Shown: positions 36,567 to 46,626, numbered from the stretch's first letter. The stretch is 64,000 nt of DNA from Tuwongella immobilis (GCF_901538355.1 NZ_LR593887.1:5618920-5682919), one strand, 5' to 3'. Program-made: numbers and translations. The notes: generated by a model from the sequence alone, not told the origin.

Positions 36567-38267
36567 TCAGCGCCAGATCGATTCCTGGAATGGCTCATCG
36601 GGTTGGATGCGGGACAACTCGGTGAAGACCTGTCCGCGTCCGCCCAGAGAGACCGATTGCCACGATTCCGGGGCCATCACGCGGACATCGGAATCGACCA
36701 TCACGCAGGCCAAGCGGGGCAACTGGGGCGACGTCAGCAGCGCGTGCAGATTGCATTGATACGGCCGCGAGAACCGGAATTTGAGTCGCCGCAAGTGGGG
36801 CAATCGCAGCGCATCGACCAATCGACTCAGACGCTCGCCATCCAACGACACCTGCCATTCAAAGGATCGCAATTTCGCGGTGGATGGAGCGGATAACAAC
36901 CGAACCATGGCCTCGAACGCCGATTCGGAGAGATTGAATTCGCCGCCCAGTCGCAACCGCAACCCCAGCAATTGACCGGGCCGCAGCGATTCCGCGAGAT
37001 GCTCCAAGGCCATCGTTTCCCAATCGCCGCCGGATTCATCCCTCATTTGAATCAATTCCAGGTGGCGAATATCACTTTGACTCACGGCCGAGACAAACGG
37101 CTCAAACCCCACTTGTGGCAAGGTCGAGGCGTGAATCAGACAGCGATTGAGCGTCGCAAAGCCGGGCCAATCGCAAAATCGCTCCCAATTTTCGGCACTC
37201 AAATCCCCCAAGCGAAATTCCAGATGCCGCAGCGTTCCCCCGGCTGGAAACGGGGCCAGGAATGCTTGCAAGCCCGCGTGCCACTGGGCAAATTCCAAGC
37301 GGAGCGATTCGACTCCACACCAGCGCCAATGGGCCCCGAGAACCGCCCAATTCCGCCCCGTCGTGACCTCCGCAAGCACCAGATTTCGCAATTTCCGCGT
37401 TGGATTCCACCCTTGCATCGGCCCCCGCGCTTCGACCGGCCAATCGAGCGAAAACCGCTCCAACCGCAGATTTTCCAACTCGGGAAACACGGCTCGATCC
37501 GTAATCGGATGCACCACCAGCCGGGGCCAACTCTCACCGCCATCTTCGGCGCGCAACATCAGCGAGCGCAATCGCTTGGCCCAGATCGTTTCGCCCCAGC
37601 GAATGCCGCTCATCTCCGCAGCAGCAGGAAGCCGCACCGCCAGCGATCGCAGCCGTTCAACCGCTTCGCTGTGCCGGAACGCAGGATGTTGCAACGCACG
37701 GCTGTTGGGCAACTCCACCGCCAAACTTTCGAGCTGAATCGGCTGCTTGGAATTGCCCAGCCAATCGAAAATGCGATCATTTTCTTCGGCAAATTGCGCC
37801 AATGAAATGCCGCGCAATTGCGACAAAATCGGTTCCACGGCTGCTTGCGTATCCGCGGTTCCGCCATAAAAGCGGGTGCGCCGCAGTGGCAAATCGCGCC
37901 AGCACGCCGCGTTCCACTCCCCGGGCGACTGCCCCGGTTGACGCCCCGCCAGATGCTGAAACGCGACCGGTTGCCCCCAGTCGTCAAACCAGTCGCCCCG
38001 CGCTGCCGGTTCGGGCTCCCATTGCTGCCAGGGATAGCCCGCAAACCAATCGGCCCGATGCCGCTCGATCCACAGCGACCGCAGCTCGTCCCAGTATTCC
38101 CAACGGGGATCCATCATCGCGGTTTGCCGCCGAAACACCGACAATCGAATCAGCCACGCCCAATGCGGTTGATCGCGTTCTTCGTACCAATCTGCCAGCA
38201 TCAACGCGGCGGAATCGGGATCATCGCCCAGATAAATCGCGTCCAATAACTCATCCGGGGCATTCAT
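36567..38267 (-). CDS. TIGR02996-type degenerate LRR protein (paralogue B)
   Basis: 566 residues, beginning NAPDELLDAIYLGDDPDSAA and LADWYEERDQPHWAWLIRL. The middle is Trp- and Arg-rich; leucine-rich segments such as LRSLAVRLP, LRNLVLAEV and LRRLKFRFS are spread through it. The C-terminus (LPRLACVMVDSDV, then a polar tail) is different from the other copies. The ATG at 38267 overlaps the stop of paralogue A (ATGA). A reading frame extending 220 codons further upstream lies inside A and has no support. Confidence 0.84.
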   Translation of the reverse strand: MNAPDELLDAIYLGDDPDSAALMLADWYEERDQPHWAWLIRLSVFRRQTAMMDPRWEYWDELRSLWIERHRADWFAGYPWQQWEPEPAARGDWFDDWGQPVAFQHLAGRQPGQSPGEWNAACWRDLPLRRTRFYGGTADTQAAVEPILSQLRGISLAQFAEENDRIFDWLGNSKQPIQLESLAVELPNSRALQHPAFRHSEAVERLRSLAVRLPAAAEMSGIRWGETIWAKRLRSLMLRAEDGGESWPRLVVHPITDRAVFPELENLRLERFSLDWPVEARGPMQGWNPTRKLRNLVLAEVTTGRNWAVLGAHWRWCGVESLRLEFAQWHAGLQAFLAPFPAGGTLRHLEFRLGDLSAENWERFCDWPGFATLNRCLIHASTLPQVGFEPFVSAVSQSDIRHLELIQMRDESGGDWETMALEHLAESLRPGQLLGLRLRLGGEFNLSESAFEAMVRLLSAPSTAKLRSFEWQVSLDGERLSRLVDALRLPHLRRLKFRFSRPYQCNLHALLTSPQLPRLACVMVDSDVRVMAPESWQSVSLGGRGQVFTELSRIQPDEPFQESIWR

Positions 38268-39928
38268 TCCATTCTCTCCGAGTGGATCCATACCCCGGCC
38301 CGCACCCGATCCCAACCGCGTGCCAATCGCGGGTAGGAACCGGGCAATTCCGCGGCGGAATATTCCATGAGCCACAGACGCGGGAACGCCGGCGAACTTA
38401 AAATCGCCATGATATCGCGGGTGTTGCGGCCCGTCTGAAAGAGTTGCAGTTGCCGCAATTGGGGGAAGTCCCCGGCGGCCAGGAATCTGCGGATATCTTC
38501 CGCGGTCATGCGAATCGAGGTCAATTCCAGCCGCCAAAGCGATTGCGCCAGCGTCGATCGGCCCAATTCGGTCCAAAACCCCGGCTCCATCCCCCGAGTC
38601 CCACGCGGCCGACAAATCAGCCGCAGGGTTTGCAGATTTCCCGCCGGAAATGCCGAGCGCAACCAGGTGTGATTCACCATCAGCGACCAGGGGACCGTCA
38701 GATTCAGACTGCGACAATTGCGCAGTCGTGGCGATGCCAGCAGCCGTTGCAACGGCCCGGCATCCTGGGAAATTCCCTGCAATGTCAACGATAATTCCGA
38801 CAGCGATTCCAACCCCGGCCATTGGGCCAACGCATCGAGCGAATCCGGCCCCAACGCGGCCTCCCAACTCAGCGTCCGCAGCATGGAACCAGGCCGATAC
38901 GCGGCCAAAAATCGCAGCTCGCTCTCCCGATTCCACTCCGGGCTAAACCCCAGCCCCAACGACCGCAGCGGCAGCCCGCTGAGCATCTCCGCCCAGGCGG
39001 TCATCGCCTGTTCCGCGCGGCCCGATTCCAGCCGAAATCCATCGATCAGCAGCTCCCGAATCGCCGACGATCGACTCCCCATCGGCCCCCAACTGGAGGG
39101 CAATTGCGAGGCTCCGCCATGCACGCTGAGGCGTTGTAATTTCGGGAATCGATCCGGCGACAGGAATTGCCACCAGTGTGGCGGCAACAGCAGTTGATCG
39201 GCACGGGGTGATTCCGCCAGTTGCAGCACGATTTCCCGCAGGGATTGGCTTGCGGCCCGATTTGCACACGCATCCAGCCACGGCGTCAACTGCTCGACCC
39301 AAATCGCCCGCAGTCGTTGCAATCGGGGGCAATCGGCGACATCGCCCAGAATCGCTTGATGCGACAGCACCAATTCCGTGAATTGTTCGATCCGCCCCGA
39401 TTCTCGCAGCCAATCGACCGATTCCGGGGAGCGGCTCAACGAATTGCCAAACGAACAGCTCAGCCCACGAAGTCGGTCTGCGATCGGCGATTTGAGCCAA
39501 GAAATCAGCTCCGCGACCGATATGGGCAGCGCAAAGCGGAATTTCCGGGATGGATCCGACTTCCACGCCGATTCCCCATTCCATTGGTCGGGTAGATCGG
39601 CGATTTCTTGCCATTCGATGATGCCAGTCCGCCCCACCCGCCACCGCAGCAGATCGAACACCGAATGATGCCAATTCTGCTCGACCAGATCCGCCAGCGC
39701 CCAATCTCGACGATGGGCCAGCATCGCACCTTCGGTGGCATCGGTGAGTTGAATCGCCGTCGCCGATTGCGATTCGAGCTGCGCCAGCGCGGTGCGATCG
39801 CGCAGGAATCGGGCATACGCCCATTCGCCGGACTCTTCATACTGATCCGCCAGCAACAGCGTCGCCGTCTCCGGGTCATCCCCGAGATAGTACGCATCCA
39901 GCAAATGGGCCAGCGGATCCGCCATCAT
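38264..39928 (-). CDS. TIGR02996-type degenerate LRR protein (paralogue A)
   Basis: 554 residues, beginning ADPLAHLLDAYYLGDDPETA and LADQYEESGEWAYARFLRD; Gln replaces the usual Trp in the D-W-Y-E-E core. Leucine-rich segments include LRTLSWEAAL, LQTLRLICRP and LRQLQLFQT, with FPRLWLMEY and HSERME at the end. It starts 20 bases after the argC stop with AGGA just upstream, so it is probably co-transcribed with argC and leads the A-B pair. Confidence 0.85.
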   Translation of the reverse strand: MMADPLAHLLDAYYLGDDPETATLLLADQYEESGEWAYARFLRDRTALAQLESQSATAIQLTDATEGAMLAHRRDWALADLVEQNWHHSVFDLLRWRVGRTGIIEWQEIADLPDQWNGESAWKSDPSRKFRFALPISVAELISWLKSPIADRLRGLSCSFGNSLSRSPESVDWLRESGRIEQFTELVLSHQAILGDVADCPRLQRLRAIWVEQLTPWLDACANRAASQSLREIVLQLAESPRADQLLLPPHWWQFLSPDRFPKLQRLSVHGGASQLPSSWGPMGSRSSAIRELLIDGFRLESGRAEQAMTAWAEMLSGLPLRSLGLGFSPEWNRESELRFLAAYRPGSMLRTLSWEAALGPDSLDALAQWPGLESLSELSLTLQGISQDAGPLQRLLASPRLRNCRSLNLTVPWSLMVNHTWLRSAFPAGNLQTLRLICRPRGTRGMEPGFWTELGRSTLAQSLWRLELTSIRMTAEDIRRFLAAGDFPQLRQLQLFQTGRNTRDIMAILSSPAFPRLWLMEYSAAELPGSYPRLARGWDRVRAGVWIHSERME

Positions 39929-39948
39929 CGTCCTCGCCGCATGATGCG

Positions 39949-40968
39949 TTACAGCAACGCCGTGCGCTCATCGAAGCCGAACATGCGATTGAAATTCTGC
40001 ACCGCCACGCCGCTGGCCCCGCGCGTGAGGTTGTCCTCCGCGACGACGATCACCACCTTGCCCCGCACCAATTGGACGTAAATATCCACGAAATTGCTGT
40101 GCATCACATCTTTGGTGGCGGGTGGCGTGCTGCGCAGGCGAATGAAGGGCATTTTGGCGAAGAATTCCCGATACAATCCCGCCAACTGTTCGGCGGTCAT
40201 GCTTCGCTTCGGCGTGGCATAAATCGTCGAGAGAATCCCGCGATCCATCGGGGTCAAATGCGGGGTGAAAATCACCTCCACTGGCTCCCCTGCCAGATCG
40301 GTGAGTGCCTGTTCGATTTCCGGGGTGTGACGATGCTTGCCGATGTTGTACGCGCTGATACTCTCGTTGCATTCGGGATAGTGCGTGGTGAGTTTGGGCG
40401 TCCGCCCCGCTCCGCTGACACCGGATTTGCTATCGATGATAATTCCCGTGAATTCAATCGCCCGAGCCGCCACCAGCGGGGCCAGGCCGAGAATTCCGGT
40501 CTGCGGATAGCACCCCGGATTGGCAATTAATTGGGCATTGGGAATTTCGTCGCCGTATAATTCCGGCAGCCCGTACACCGCTTGGGCCAAATAGGCTAAA
40601 TCTTCGTGCGATTCGCCGTACCATTGCGCGTAGACATTGGGATCGCGCAAGCGATAATCCGCACTGAGATCGATGACCCGAATTCCGCGATTGAGCAGCA
40701 TCGGCAGCGAGGCCATACTCGCACCATGGGGCAGACAGCCAAACGCACAGCGCACCCCGCGAGCGACCAGCGAATCGACATTCAGCGGCTCCATGCGCAC
40801 CGAGCAACGGCCCAGCAAACTCGGATGCACCTCGCCAATCCACGGGGTGCCCTCTTGCCGAGACGTGATTGCCTCGATTCGCACCGATGGATGCCGCAGC
40901 AAAATGTGCAGCAATTCCAACGCGGTGTACCCACTGCCACCCAGAATCGCAACCGGAATCGGTGTCAT
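39949..40968 (-). CDS. argC: N-acetyl-gamma-glutamyl-phosphate reductase
   Basis: 339 residues. It reduces N-acetylglutamyl phosphate to the semialdehyde with NADPH, the third step of arginine synthesis. The dinucleotide-binding loop AILGGSGYTALELL is at the N-terminus and the catalytic Cys is about residue 153 in NPGCYPQTG. I placed the start at the ATG just before the Rossmann fold; an in-frame ATG at 41034 has a GGAG directly upstream and would add 22 residues. No other arginine genes are nearby. The downstream neighbours are the TIGR02996 paralogues, 20 bases away. Confidence 0.95.
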   Translation of the reverse strand: MTPIPVAILGGSGYTALELLHILLRHPSVRIEAITSRQEGTPWIGEVHPSLLGRCSVRMEPLNVDSLVARGVRCAFGCLPHGASMASLPMLLNRGIRVIDLSADYRLRDPNVYAQWYGESHEDLAYLAQAVYGLPELYGDEIPNAQLIANPGCYPQTGILGLAPLVAARAIEFTGIIIDSKSGVSGAGRTPKLTTHYPECNESISAYNIGKHRHTPEIEQALTDLAGEPVEVIFTPHLTPMDRGILSTIYATPKRSMTAEQLAGLYREFFAKMPFIRLRSTPPATKDVMHSNFVDIYVQLVRGKVVIVVAEDNLTRGASGVAVQNFNRMFGFDERTALL

Positions 40969-41130
40969 GCGTCGATCCATTCCCGCCATCAGCGTCGTCA
41001 AAAATCCGCGACCATCGTTCGCGTCGTTCGCCATGTCTCCGATTGTAGCAATCCAACTGCCCATTCGCCGCAAGATCGCTACACCGAATCTGGGGAAGAG
41101 TGCGCACACGCCAACTGGAGGTTCGGATTC

Positions 41131-42474
41131 ATGATGCCGCCGACCATCGAAGAAGCCGCCGACGCGATCCGCGATGAGCGACTCACCCCGATCGAACTAC
41201 TCGAAATCTGCCTCAATCGCATCGATGCCTGTGAATCCGCCGTCCAAGCCTGGCAACTCATCGACCGCGAATCGGCACGCGAGCAAGCCGAGCGACTCAC
41301 CCGCGAGCAAGCCAGCGGCACCTGGCGCGGCCCGCTGCATGGCATCCCCATCGGCGTGAAGGATATCATTGATGTGTTCGAGTGGCCGACCACCGCAGGA
41401 TCAGCACGCTGGGCCCAGGCGATCGCCCGCCAAGATGCCGCCGTCATTGCTCAATTGCGGCACGCGGGAGCGATTCTGGTTGGCAAAACCGTCACAACGC
41501 CGTTTGCCGGGTTCGACCCCGCCCGCACCCGCAATCCCTGGAATCTCAACCACTCGCCTGGTGGGTCGTCCAGTGGCTCCGCCGCCGCCGTTGCCGCCGG
41601 CATGTGCCTGGCTGCACTCGCCACCCAAACCGGCGGCTCCATCACCCGCCCCGCCTCGTTCTGCGGAGTGCCTGCGCTGAAACCGAGTTTCGGCCGCGTC
41701 TCCATGCACGGAATCGTCCCCGTCGCCCAATCGCTGGATCATGTCGGCATCATCACTCGCACCATCGGCGATCTCGGCGTGATGCTCGAAGCGATGGCCA
41801 GCAACGATCCGCAACTGGCCACTCCGCTGCCGCCCTTGGAAATTCATTCCAGCCGCGATGACGATCATGAGTTCGTGCCACTGGGGCGATTGCGTGGATT
41901 CTTCGATCAGCGCGTGTCGCCCGAAGTGCAATCCTGCCTGGATGATGCGTGCGAAACGCTGCTCGAAGAAGGCTACCTGATTCACGATTTCCCGACGCTA
42001 CCGGAATTCGGCGAAGTCTTGGCCCAGCATCGCATCATCATGGCCGTGGAAGCCGCCCAGTTCCATCAATCGCGGTTCGCCCGGCACCCCAACGATTACC
42101 CGCCGCATTTCGCCCAACTGATTCAATCGGGCCTCACCACATCCGCAACCGATTACGCCCGCGCTCGCAGTTTCCAGGAACGCTTCCAACTGCGGCTCCA
42201 ACGCTATTTCGATGATTGCCGCGTATTGCTGACTCCCGCCACCGTGACGACAGCCCCGCTGCTGACCTCGACCGGCGACCCCGCATTCAACGCCCCCTGG
42301 AGCCTCGCGGGGTTACCCACCGTGAGTTTCCCGATCGGCCTCGCGCCAAATGGCCTGCCAATCGCCATGCAACTGATTGGTGCCCCCGCCGCAGAAATGG
42401 AATTGCTGGCCATCGCTCGCACGCTGGAGCGCACCCTGAGCGTGGAACTCCCCACCCCAATGTCCGATGCCTGA
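41131..42474 (+). CDS. Amidase signature-family hydrolase
   Basis: 447 residues with the Ser-cisSer-Lys triad of the amidase family: Lys77 in GVKDIID, cis-Ser near 146-147 in PGGSSSGSAAA, and nucleophile Ser170 in TQTGGSITRPASF. The length and N-terminus (EEAADAIRDERLTPIELL) resemble GatA, but no gatB or gatC is adjacent and the C-terminal half is shorter and different, so a stand-alone amidase is more likely. The substrate is unknown. The ATG at 41131 has GGAGG upstream. Divergent from argC and convergent with the cysteine desulfurase. Confidence 0.87.
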   Translation: MMPPTIEEAADAIRDERLTPIELLEICLNRIDACESAVQAWQLIDRESAREQAERLTREQASGTWRGPLHGIPIGVKDIIDVFEWPTTAGSARWAQAIARQDAAVIAQLRHAGAILVGKTVTTPFAGFDPARTRNPWNLNHSPGGSSSGSAAAVAAGMCLAALATQTGGSITRPASFCGVPALKPSFGRVSMHGIVPVAQSLDHVGIITRTIGDLGVMLEAMASNDPQLATPLPPLEIHSSRDDDHEFVPLGRLRGFFDQRVSPEVQSCLDDACETLLEEGYLIHDFPTLPEFGEVLAQHRIIMAVEAAQFHQSRFARHPNDYPPHFAQLIQSGLTTSATDYARARSFQERFQLRLQRYFDDCRVLLTPATVTTAPLLTSTGDPAFNAPWSLAGLPTVSFPIGLAPNGLPIAMQLIGAPAAEMELLAIARTLERTLSVELPTPMSDA

Positions 42475-42520
42475 ATTCCCCGCATCGAATGATTCGAGAT
42501 TCGCTTTACCCCGATACCGA

Positions 42521-43687
42521 TTACAGATCCGCATCCGCCTGCCGCAGCGATGCGATGACCTTGCGAATGCGAAACAGCGCTTCGTCGATCAAATGGGGGG
42601 TCAACGATGGGGCCAAACTAAACCGCAACGACGATCGCAATTGCTTGACGGGAAGTTGCATCGCTTCCAACACGGCGGACGGTCGCAAGGAACCGGAGGC
42701 GCATGCCGACCCGGTCGAACAGGCGATGCCGGCCAAATCGAGCTTCATCAGCAACAGATCGGCGGGAAATTCGGGAAACGCGACATTCAACACCGCCGGC
42801 GACGATAATCCGGCGATCAACTCCGGCTCCGAATTCATCGGCGGCGATTGCACAATGGCCCCCAGTTCGGCCAAACCATCGGCCAATCGTCTGCGAAGCT
42901 GACAAAGCTGAATCCGGTTCGATTCCATCTCATGGACCGCCAGTTGCAGCGCGGTGGCCAACCCGACCGCGAGCGCGACTGATTCGGTCCCCGGTCGTCG
43001 GCCCTGTTGCTGATGTCCGCCCAACGTCAACGGTTTGAGCGGCTGCCCGGCGCGCAATAGCAGTGCCCCCACGCCCTTGGGACCGGCGAACTTGTGGGCA
43101 CTAATCGTCAGGCTGGTGCATCCCCATTGCCGGAAATGGATCGGGAATTTCCCCGCAGCTTGGGCCGCATCGCAATGCCAGCGCGTGCCTCGCGGCAGAT
43201 TGCGACCTAATTCCCGCACCGGCTGAATCGCCCCAGTTTCGTGATTGACAGCCATCAGCGCAATCAAACGAGTATCGGCATGCAGGTGCCGCTTGAGAAT
43301 CATCTCCAACGGAATCACGCCATCCAATCCCGGCGTCATCCACTCCACCCGCCACCCGCGATTCGCCAATTGCAACAACGGCTCAACCACACAGGGATGC
43401 TCGATTCGACTTCCGAGGATCTGCCCCGGAGAATCGCCTGCGAGTCCGAGAATGGCCAAGTTGTTCGCTTCGGTCGCGCCGCTGGTGAAGATCACCTCGT
43501 CGGGTGAAGCCCCCAAACAGGTCGCCACCAACTCGCGGGCATCTTCCAAGGCTTGTCGGGCTTTCCGACCGACTTGATGGGCACTGGCCGGATTCCCGAA
43601 TAATTCGCATGCAAATGGTCGCATTGCATCCCAGACTTCGGGTCGCATGGGGGTGGTTGCGTGGTGATCCAAGTAGATCGTTTCCAT
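42521..43687 (-). CDS. Cysteine desulfurase, NifS/IscS family
   Basis: 388 residues. It removes sulfur from cysteine for iron-sulfur cluster or thio-cofactor synthesis, using PLP. LDHHATTPMRPEVW is the family start. The PLP Lys is residue 199 in SAHKFAGPKG, and the sulfur-carrying Cys about 329 lies in GSACASGSLRPS, the group I loop. GGGG-like QQQGRRPGTES is typical. GGGGAG precedes the ATG. There is no iscU, iscA or thiI neighbour, so the exact recipient is unclear. Confidence 0.93.
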   Translation of the reverse strand: METIYLDHHATTPMRPEVWDAMRPFACELFGNPASAHQVGRKARQALEDARELVATCLGASPDEVIFTSGATEANNLAILGLAGDSPGQILGSRIEHPCVVEPLLQLANRGWRVEWMTPGLDGVIPLEMILKRHLHADTRLIALMAVNHETGAIQPVRELGRNLPRGTRWHCDAAQAAGKFPIHFRQWGCTSLTISAHKFAGPKGVGALLLRAGQPLKPLTLGGHQQQGRRPGTESVALAVGLATALQLAVHEMESNRIQLCQLRRRLADGLAELGAIVQSPPMNSEPELIAGLSSPAVLNVAFPEFPADLLLMKLDLAGIACSTGSACASGSLRPSAVLEAMQLPVKQLRSSLRFSLAPSLTPHLIDEALFRIRKVIASLRQADADL

Positions 43688-43711
43688 GAAAGCTCCCCGT
43701 GAAGCGACCGC

Positions 43712-43757
43712 GAGCGACGACTACTCGACTTCCCAGGAAGTTCGGTAGTCGCCGCTC
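43712..43757 (-). terminator. Long imperfect hairpin downstream of the metalloprotease
   Basis: Arms at 43712-43733 and 43736-43757 pair at 18 of 22 positions: GAGCG, CGACTAC and CTTCC blocks against GGAAG, GTAGTCG and CGCTC. The loop is minimal. It lies in the 98-base gap between the metalloprotease stop and the cysteine desulfurase start, both minus strand, so it probably ends the protease transcript. Confidence 0.55.
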
Positions 43758-43785
43758 ACGCCGAAAGACATTCCCCATCAACCAT

Positions 43786-46482
43786 TTACGGCTGATTGGC
43801 GTTCAGCGATGCCCCCAACACCTTGGTGATGACATCCTTGCACTCTTCATAGTGCGCTCGGGTGGCATCGTCCGGTTGGTCTTTGGTGGCATTCAGCGCC
43901 ATATCGATTCGCTTATCCAACTCCCGCAGGTGCATCCGGGCCAGGCTCTTGGCGTCGGCGGGCACACTCCCGGTCGCCCCCATGCCACGCAGAACCGAGA
44001 ACAGATCCAAGCTGGCGGCGGCTTTGCCCAACGACATGCTCGCCAATCGCTTCAGATGTTCCCGTTGCAGATTGCGGCGAATCAGCGTCGAAGTCGTCGT
44101 GCCGGGCTTATCCCCCTTGGGCAGATCGGCCCAGACACTCTCGCTGGTCACCCGGAAGATTTCCGCAACTTGCAGCGGCTGTTCCCCCTTCGCGGCTTTG
44201 TTGGCCAACTCTTGCACTCGGCTCAACTTGGCACCACCCAGCAGATTGTCCAGTGCCGTGATCTGAATACTCAGGATTCGCTGATTCAGCGGGAAATCCG
44301 GCGAATTATTCGCACCGGCATCGCCCCAATGCGACCAGCGATCCGCACCCAGTTTCCGCAGCAATTCCGGCGGATACTGGAACGGCTTATCCGTGAGAAT
44401 GCGATCGGCCAGGAACTTCAACGCTTCCCGCTGCTTGGCGGCAGGAATCGGTTCCAGCGGATCTCGACCATTCGGATCGCCTTTGTGATCGCGGTGCAGC
44501 AGTTCGCCGCCCACATACCGCGAGGCCAAATACGCCGAATCTCCGTATTGCTTCAGCATCATGGAAAAGGCTTGCCGAACACGCTGATAGCTTTCGCCCT
44601 TATCCACCACACGATCAGCCAAACCTTTGACCAGTTCATCCGCCAAGCTCATGCGATCACTGGCGAATTTGAGCAGATCCGCACCCAAATCCCAGGTATT
44701 CACCAACGGATCGGAGGTATTGAACTTGTCCTCATCGGTCCCGTAATCCAGCCCCGGCGTGGCTCCGCGCTCGGCAATCTTGGCCAACTCGGACAGTTCG
44801 CCTTCGGTTCCGCCCATCAGCGGCTTGTAGGCGTACTCAATGGCCCAATAATCGTACGGTCCCAATGTCGTGGTGAAGTAATCGCCCTGCTTCACGCCCT
44901 TGGGCGCGAGATTCACCGGCGAATAATCCATCACCGATCCCACCAACCCCTGTTTGCGGGTGATGCTGGTATCGTGGAGCTGTTCGTTCTTCAACATCGT
45001 GCTGGCCTTGAAGTTATGACGAAGTCCCAACGTGTGGCCCACTTCGTGCATGGTCACTTCTTTGACCGCTTGTTGAATCATTTCGTCGGTCAGCGGTTCG
45101 CCGGGCTTCATCCCGTCCCGAATCGCCAACGCCATCATCGCCATGCCCAGCTGACTGGTCTTGTGGCTGGCACACTGACAATACCCTTGCCGTGCCGACC
45201 GTTGACGAGCGGCCACAATCGCCGCCGGGGCATTGCGCTCATCCCAGCTTCCCGGCGGAAGCAAATTCCACCCGTTTCGCGTCGCTTCGATCACACTGGC
45301 CGGCTCCACAAATTCGCCGTGTTCGTTGCGGAACAATTGGCGTTCTTGCTTGTAGAAGCGAACCATGCTCGCATCGAACAAAATATCCGCATCCATCAAC
45401 TCGCCGGTCAACGGATTGGCACGCGACGGCCCGATGGCAAAGCCCTGATCGCTCGCAATCCATCGGAATGTATTGTAGTTGATGTCTTCCGGTTCGAATT
45501 CTTCATTTTCTTGCTGGCGAACTTCGATCGCATCCCGGAAGCCGATTTTCTCAAACGCTTTATTCCATTCCAGAATGCCTTCTCGCACGGCCGCACGATA
45601 TTCATCCGGAACCGATTTTTCGATCCAGAAGACGATCCGCTTTTTGGGCGGCACCAACTTCGCGCCGTCTTTCCAAATCGAACCATCCGCCCGTTCCAAC
45701 CGCCAACGATTGACATATCGCACATAGGCATTGTCTTTGTTATCGTTGGTGAAATCTTTCACGACCGTCAGAAAGTGCCCGACGCGATCATCCGCAAGTC
45801 GCGGCTGGTAGCCCGCTTCGGGCAATTGCACCAAGCCATAATGGATGATGACCGTGGTGCCGCGATTGTCAATAATCGCATCATCGCCACCACGTCCGCC
45901 CGTGTTGAACGTCGCGGCCACTTCCAATTCGATATTTTGCTTGAATGATTTGACCTTGTGCCAAACCGTTCGATCTCGATCCAAGAAACCGATTCCCAGT
46001 TGGCCAAAATCGGTGAAGAAGATGTTTGCCAGATCGATCACCACCGCGCCACGGGGGCTGATCGTGCGAATCGGCACCGCCATCAGCACGCTGTCGGAGT
46101 AGGTGGTTTCCACCGCCATCGCCACTGGCACATCCCGCCGCGATTGGAATCGCACGTTGCGACGCACCACGAACACACGGTCGCCCACACGACGGAACAA
46201 CAGCACCCATTGTTCCTCGAAGTTGAGCGTTTCACCGCCCCGCCCCGCACCTTTGGCAATCGCAATCGGCGCCAACAGCGGCTTGTCGAACTGATCGGGA
46301 CGAATTTCCATGAACAGGCGTTCTTCCACCTGATGCAAGGTAAACAGGCCGGGATATTCTTTCCCGCCTTTGACGACTTTCTCGAAATCTTCGAATTTCT
46401 TGTCGGGGGATTGAGCGAAACTGGGGGTGACCAGGCACCCGCACAGCAGCAACCAGGCCGCTATCAGACGAGACCACGTCAT
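43786..46482 (-). CDS. Secreted zinc-dependent metalloprotease
   Basis: 898 residues with a signal peptide (about 1-23, cleavage near SFAQS). The metzincin-type zinc motif HEVGHTLGLRH is at about residues 477-487, followed by a short spacer and the SVMDYSPVN segment that supplies the Met-turn. The N-terminal third resembles DUF5117 and the C-terminal third resembles DUF5118/4953-type regions common in planctomycetes and Bacteroidetes, as I recall. The protein is probably periplasmic or secreted. The 28-base perfect palindrome lies upstream, between this gene and the response regulator. Confidence 0.88.
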   Translation of the reverse strand: MTWSRLIAAWLLLCGCLVTPSFAQSPDKKFEDFEKVVKGGKEYPGLFTLHQVEERLFMEIRPDQFDKPLLAPIAIAKGAGRGGETLNFEEQWVLLFRRVGDRVFVVRRNVRFQSRRDVPVAMAVETTYSDSVLMAVPIRTISPRGAVVIDLANIFFTDFGQLGIGFLDRDRTVWHKVKSFKQNIELEVAATFNTGGRGGDDAIIDNRGTTVIIHYGLVQLPEAGYQPRLADDRVGHFLTVVKDFTNDNKDNAYVRYVNRWRLERADGSIWKDGAKLVPPKKRIVFWIEKSVPDEYRAAVREGILEWNKAFEKIGFRDAIEVRQQENEEFEPEDINYNTFRWIASDQGFAIGPSRANPLTGELMDADILFDASMVRFYKQERQLFRNEHGEFVEPASVIEATRNGWNLLPPGSWDERNAPAAIVAARQRSARQGYCQCASHKTSQLGMAMMALAIRDGMKPGEPLTDEMIQQAVKEVTMHEVGHTLGLRHNFKASTMLKNEQLHDTSITRKQGLVGSVMDYSPVNLAPKGVKQGDYFTTTLGPYDYWAIEYAYKPLMGGTEGELSELAKIAERGATPGLDYGTDEDKFNTSDPLVNTWDLGADLLKFASDRMSLADELVKGLADRVVDKGESYQRVRQAFSMMLKQYGDSAYLASRYVGGELLHRDHKGDPNGRDPLEPIPAAKQREALKFLADRILTDKPFQYPPELLRKLGADRWSHWGDAGANNSPDFPLNQRILSIQITALDNLLGGAKLSRVQELANKAAKGEQPLQVAEIFRVTSESVWADLPKGDKPGTTTSTLIRRNLQREHLKRLASMSLGKAAASLDLFSVLRGMGATGSVPADAKSLARMHLRELDKRIDMALNATKDQPDDATRAHYEECKDVITKVLGASLNANQP

Positions 46483-46626
46483 GGAACAACCTCGAACTCA
46501 AGAAGCGGAAACACCGCAGCTTTGTCCAGGGTACCGGACGACGAATGCACCACGCAAGTTGAGCAGGCAGATTTCAGCGAAGAAATTGAGTAGAAAGGTT
46601 GGGCTATCTGGGGGAATTCGTTCACC

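Noticed and set aside
21705-39928. Transposition as the origin of the LRR/TIGR02996 island
   Set aside because: No transposase, terminal inverted repeats or target duplications seen at the borders; tandem duplication explains the copies.
41131-42474. Amidase as GatA of the tRNA-dependent amidotransferase
   Set aside because: No gatB or gatC next to it and the C-terminal half is unlike GatA; kept as a generic amidase.
43699-45948. Long plus-strand open frame (about 749 codons) opposite the metalloprotease
   Set aside because: Shadow of a GC-rich coding gene; the minus strand carries a full signal peptide and zinc motif, and the antisense product has no domain.
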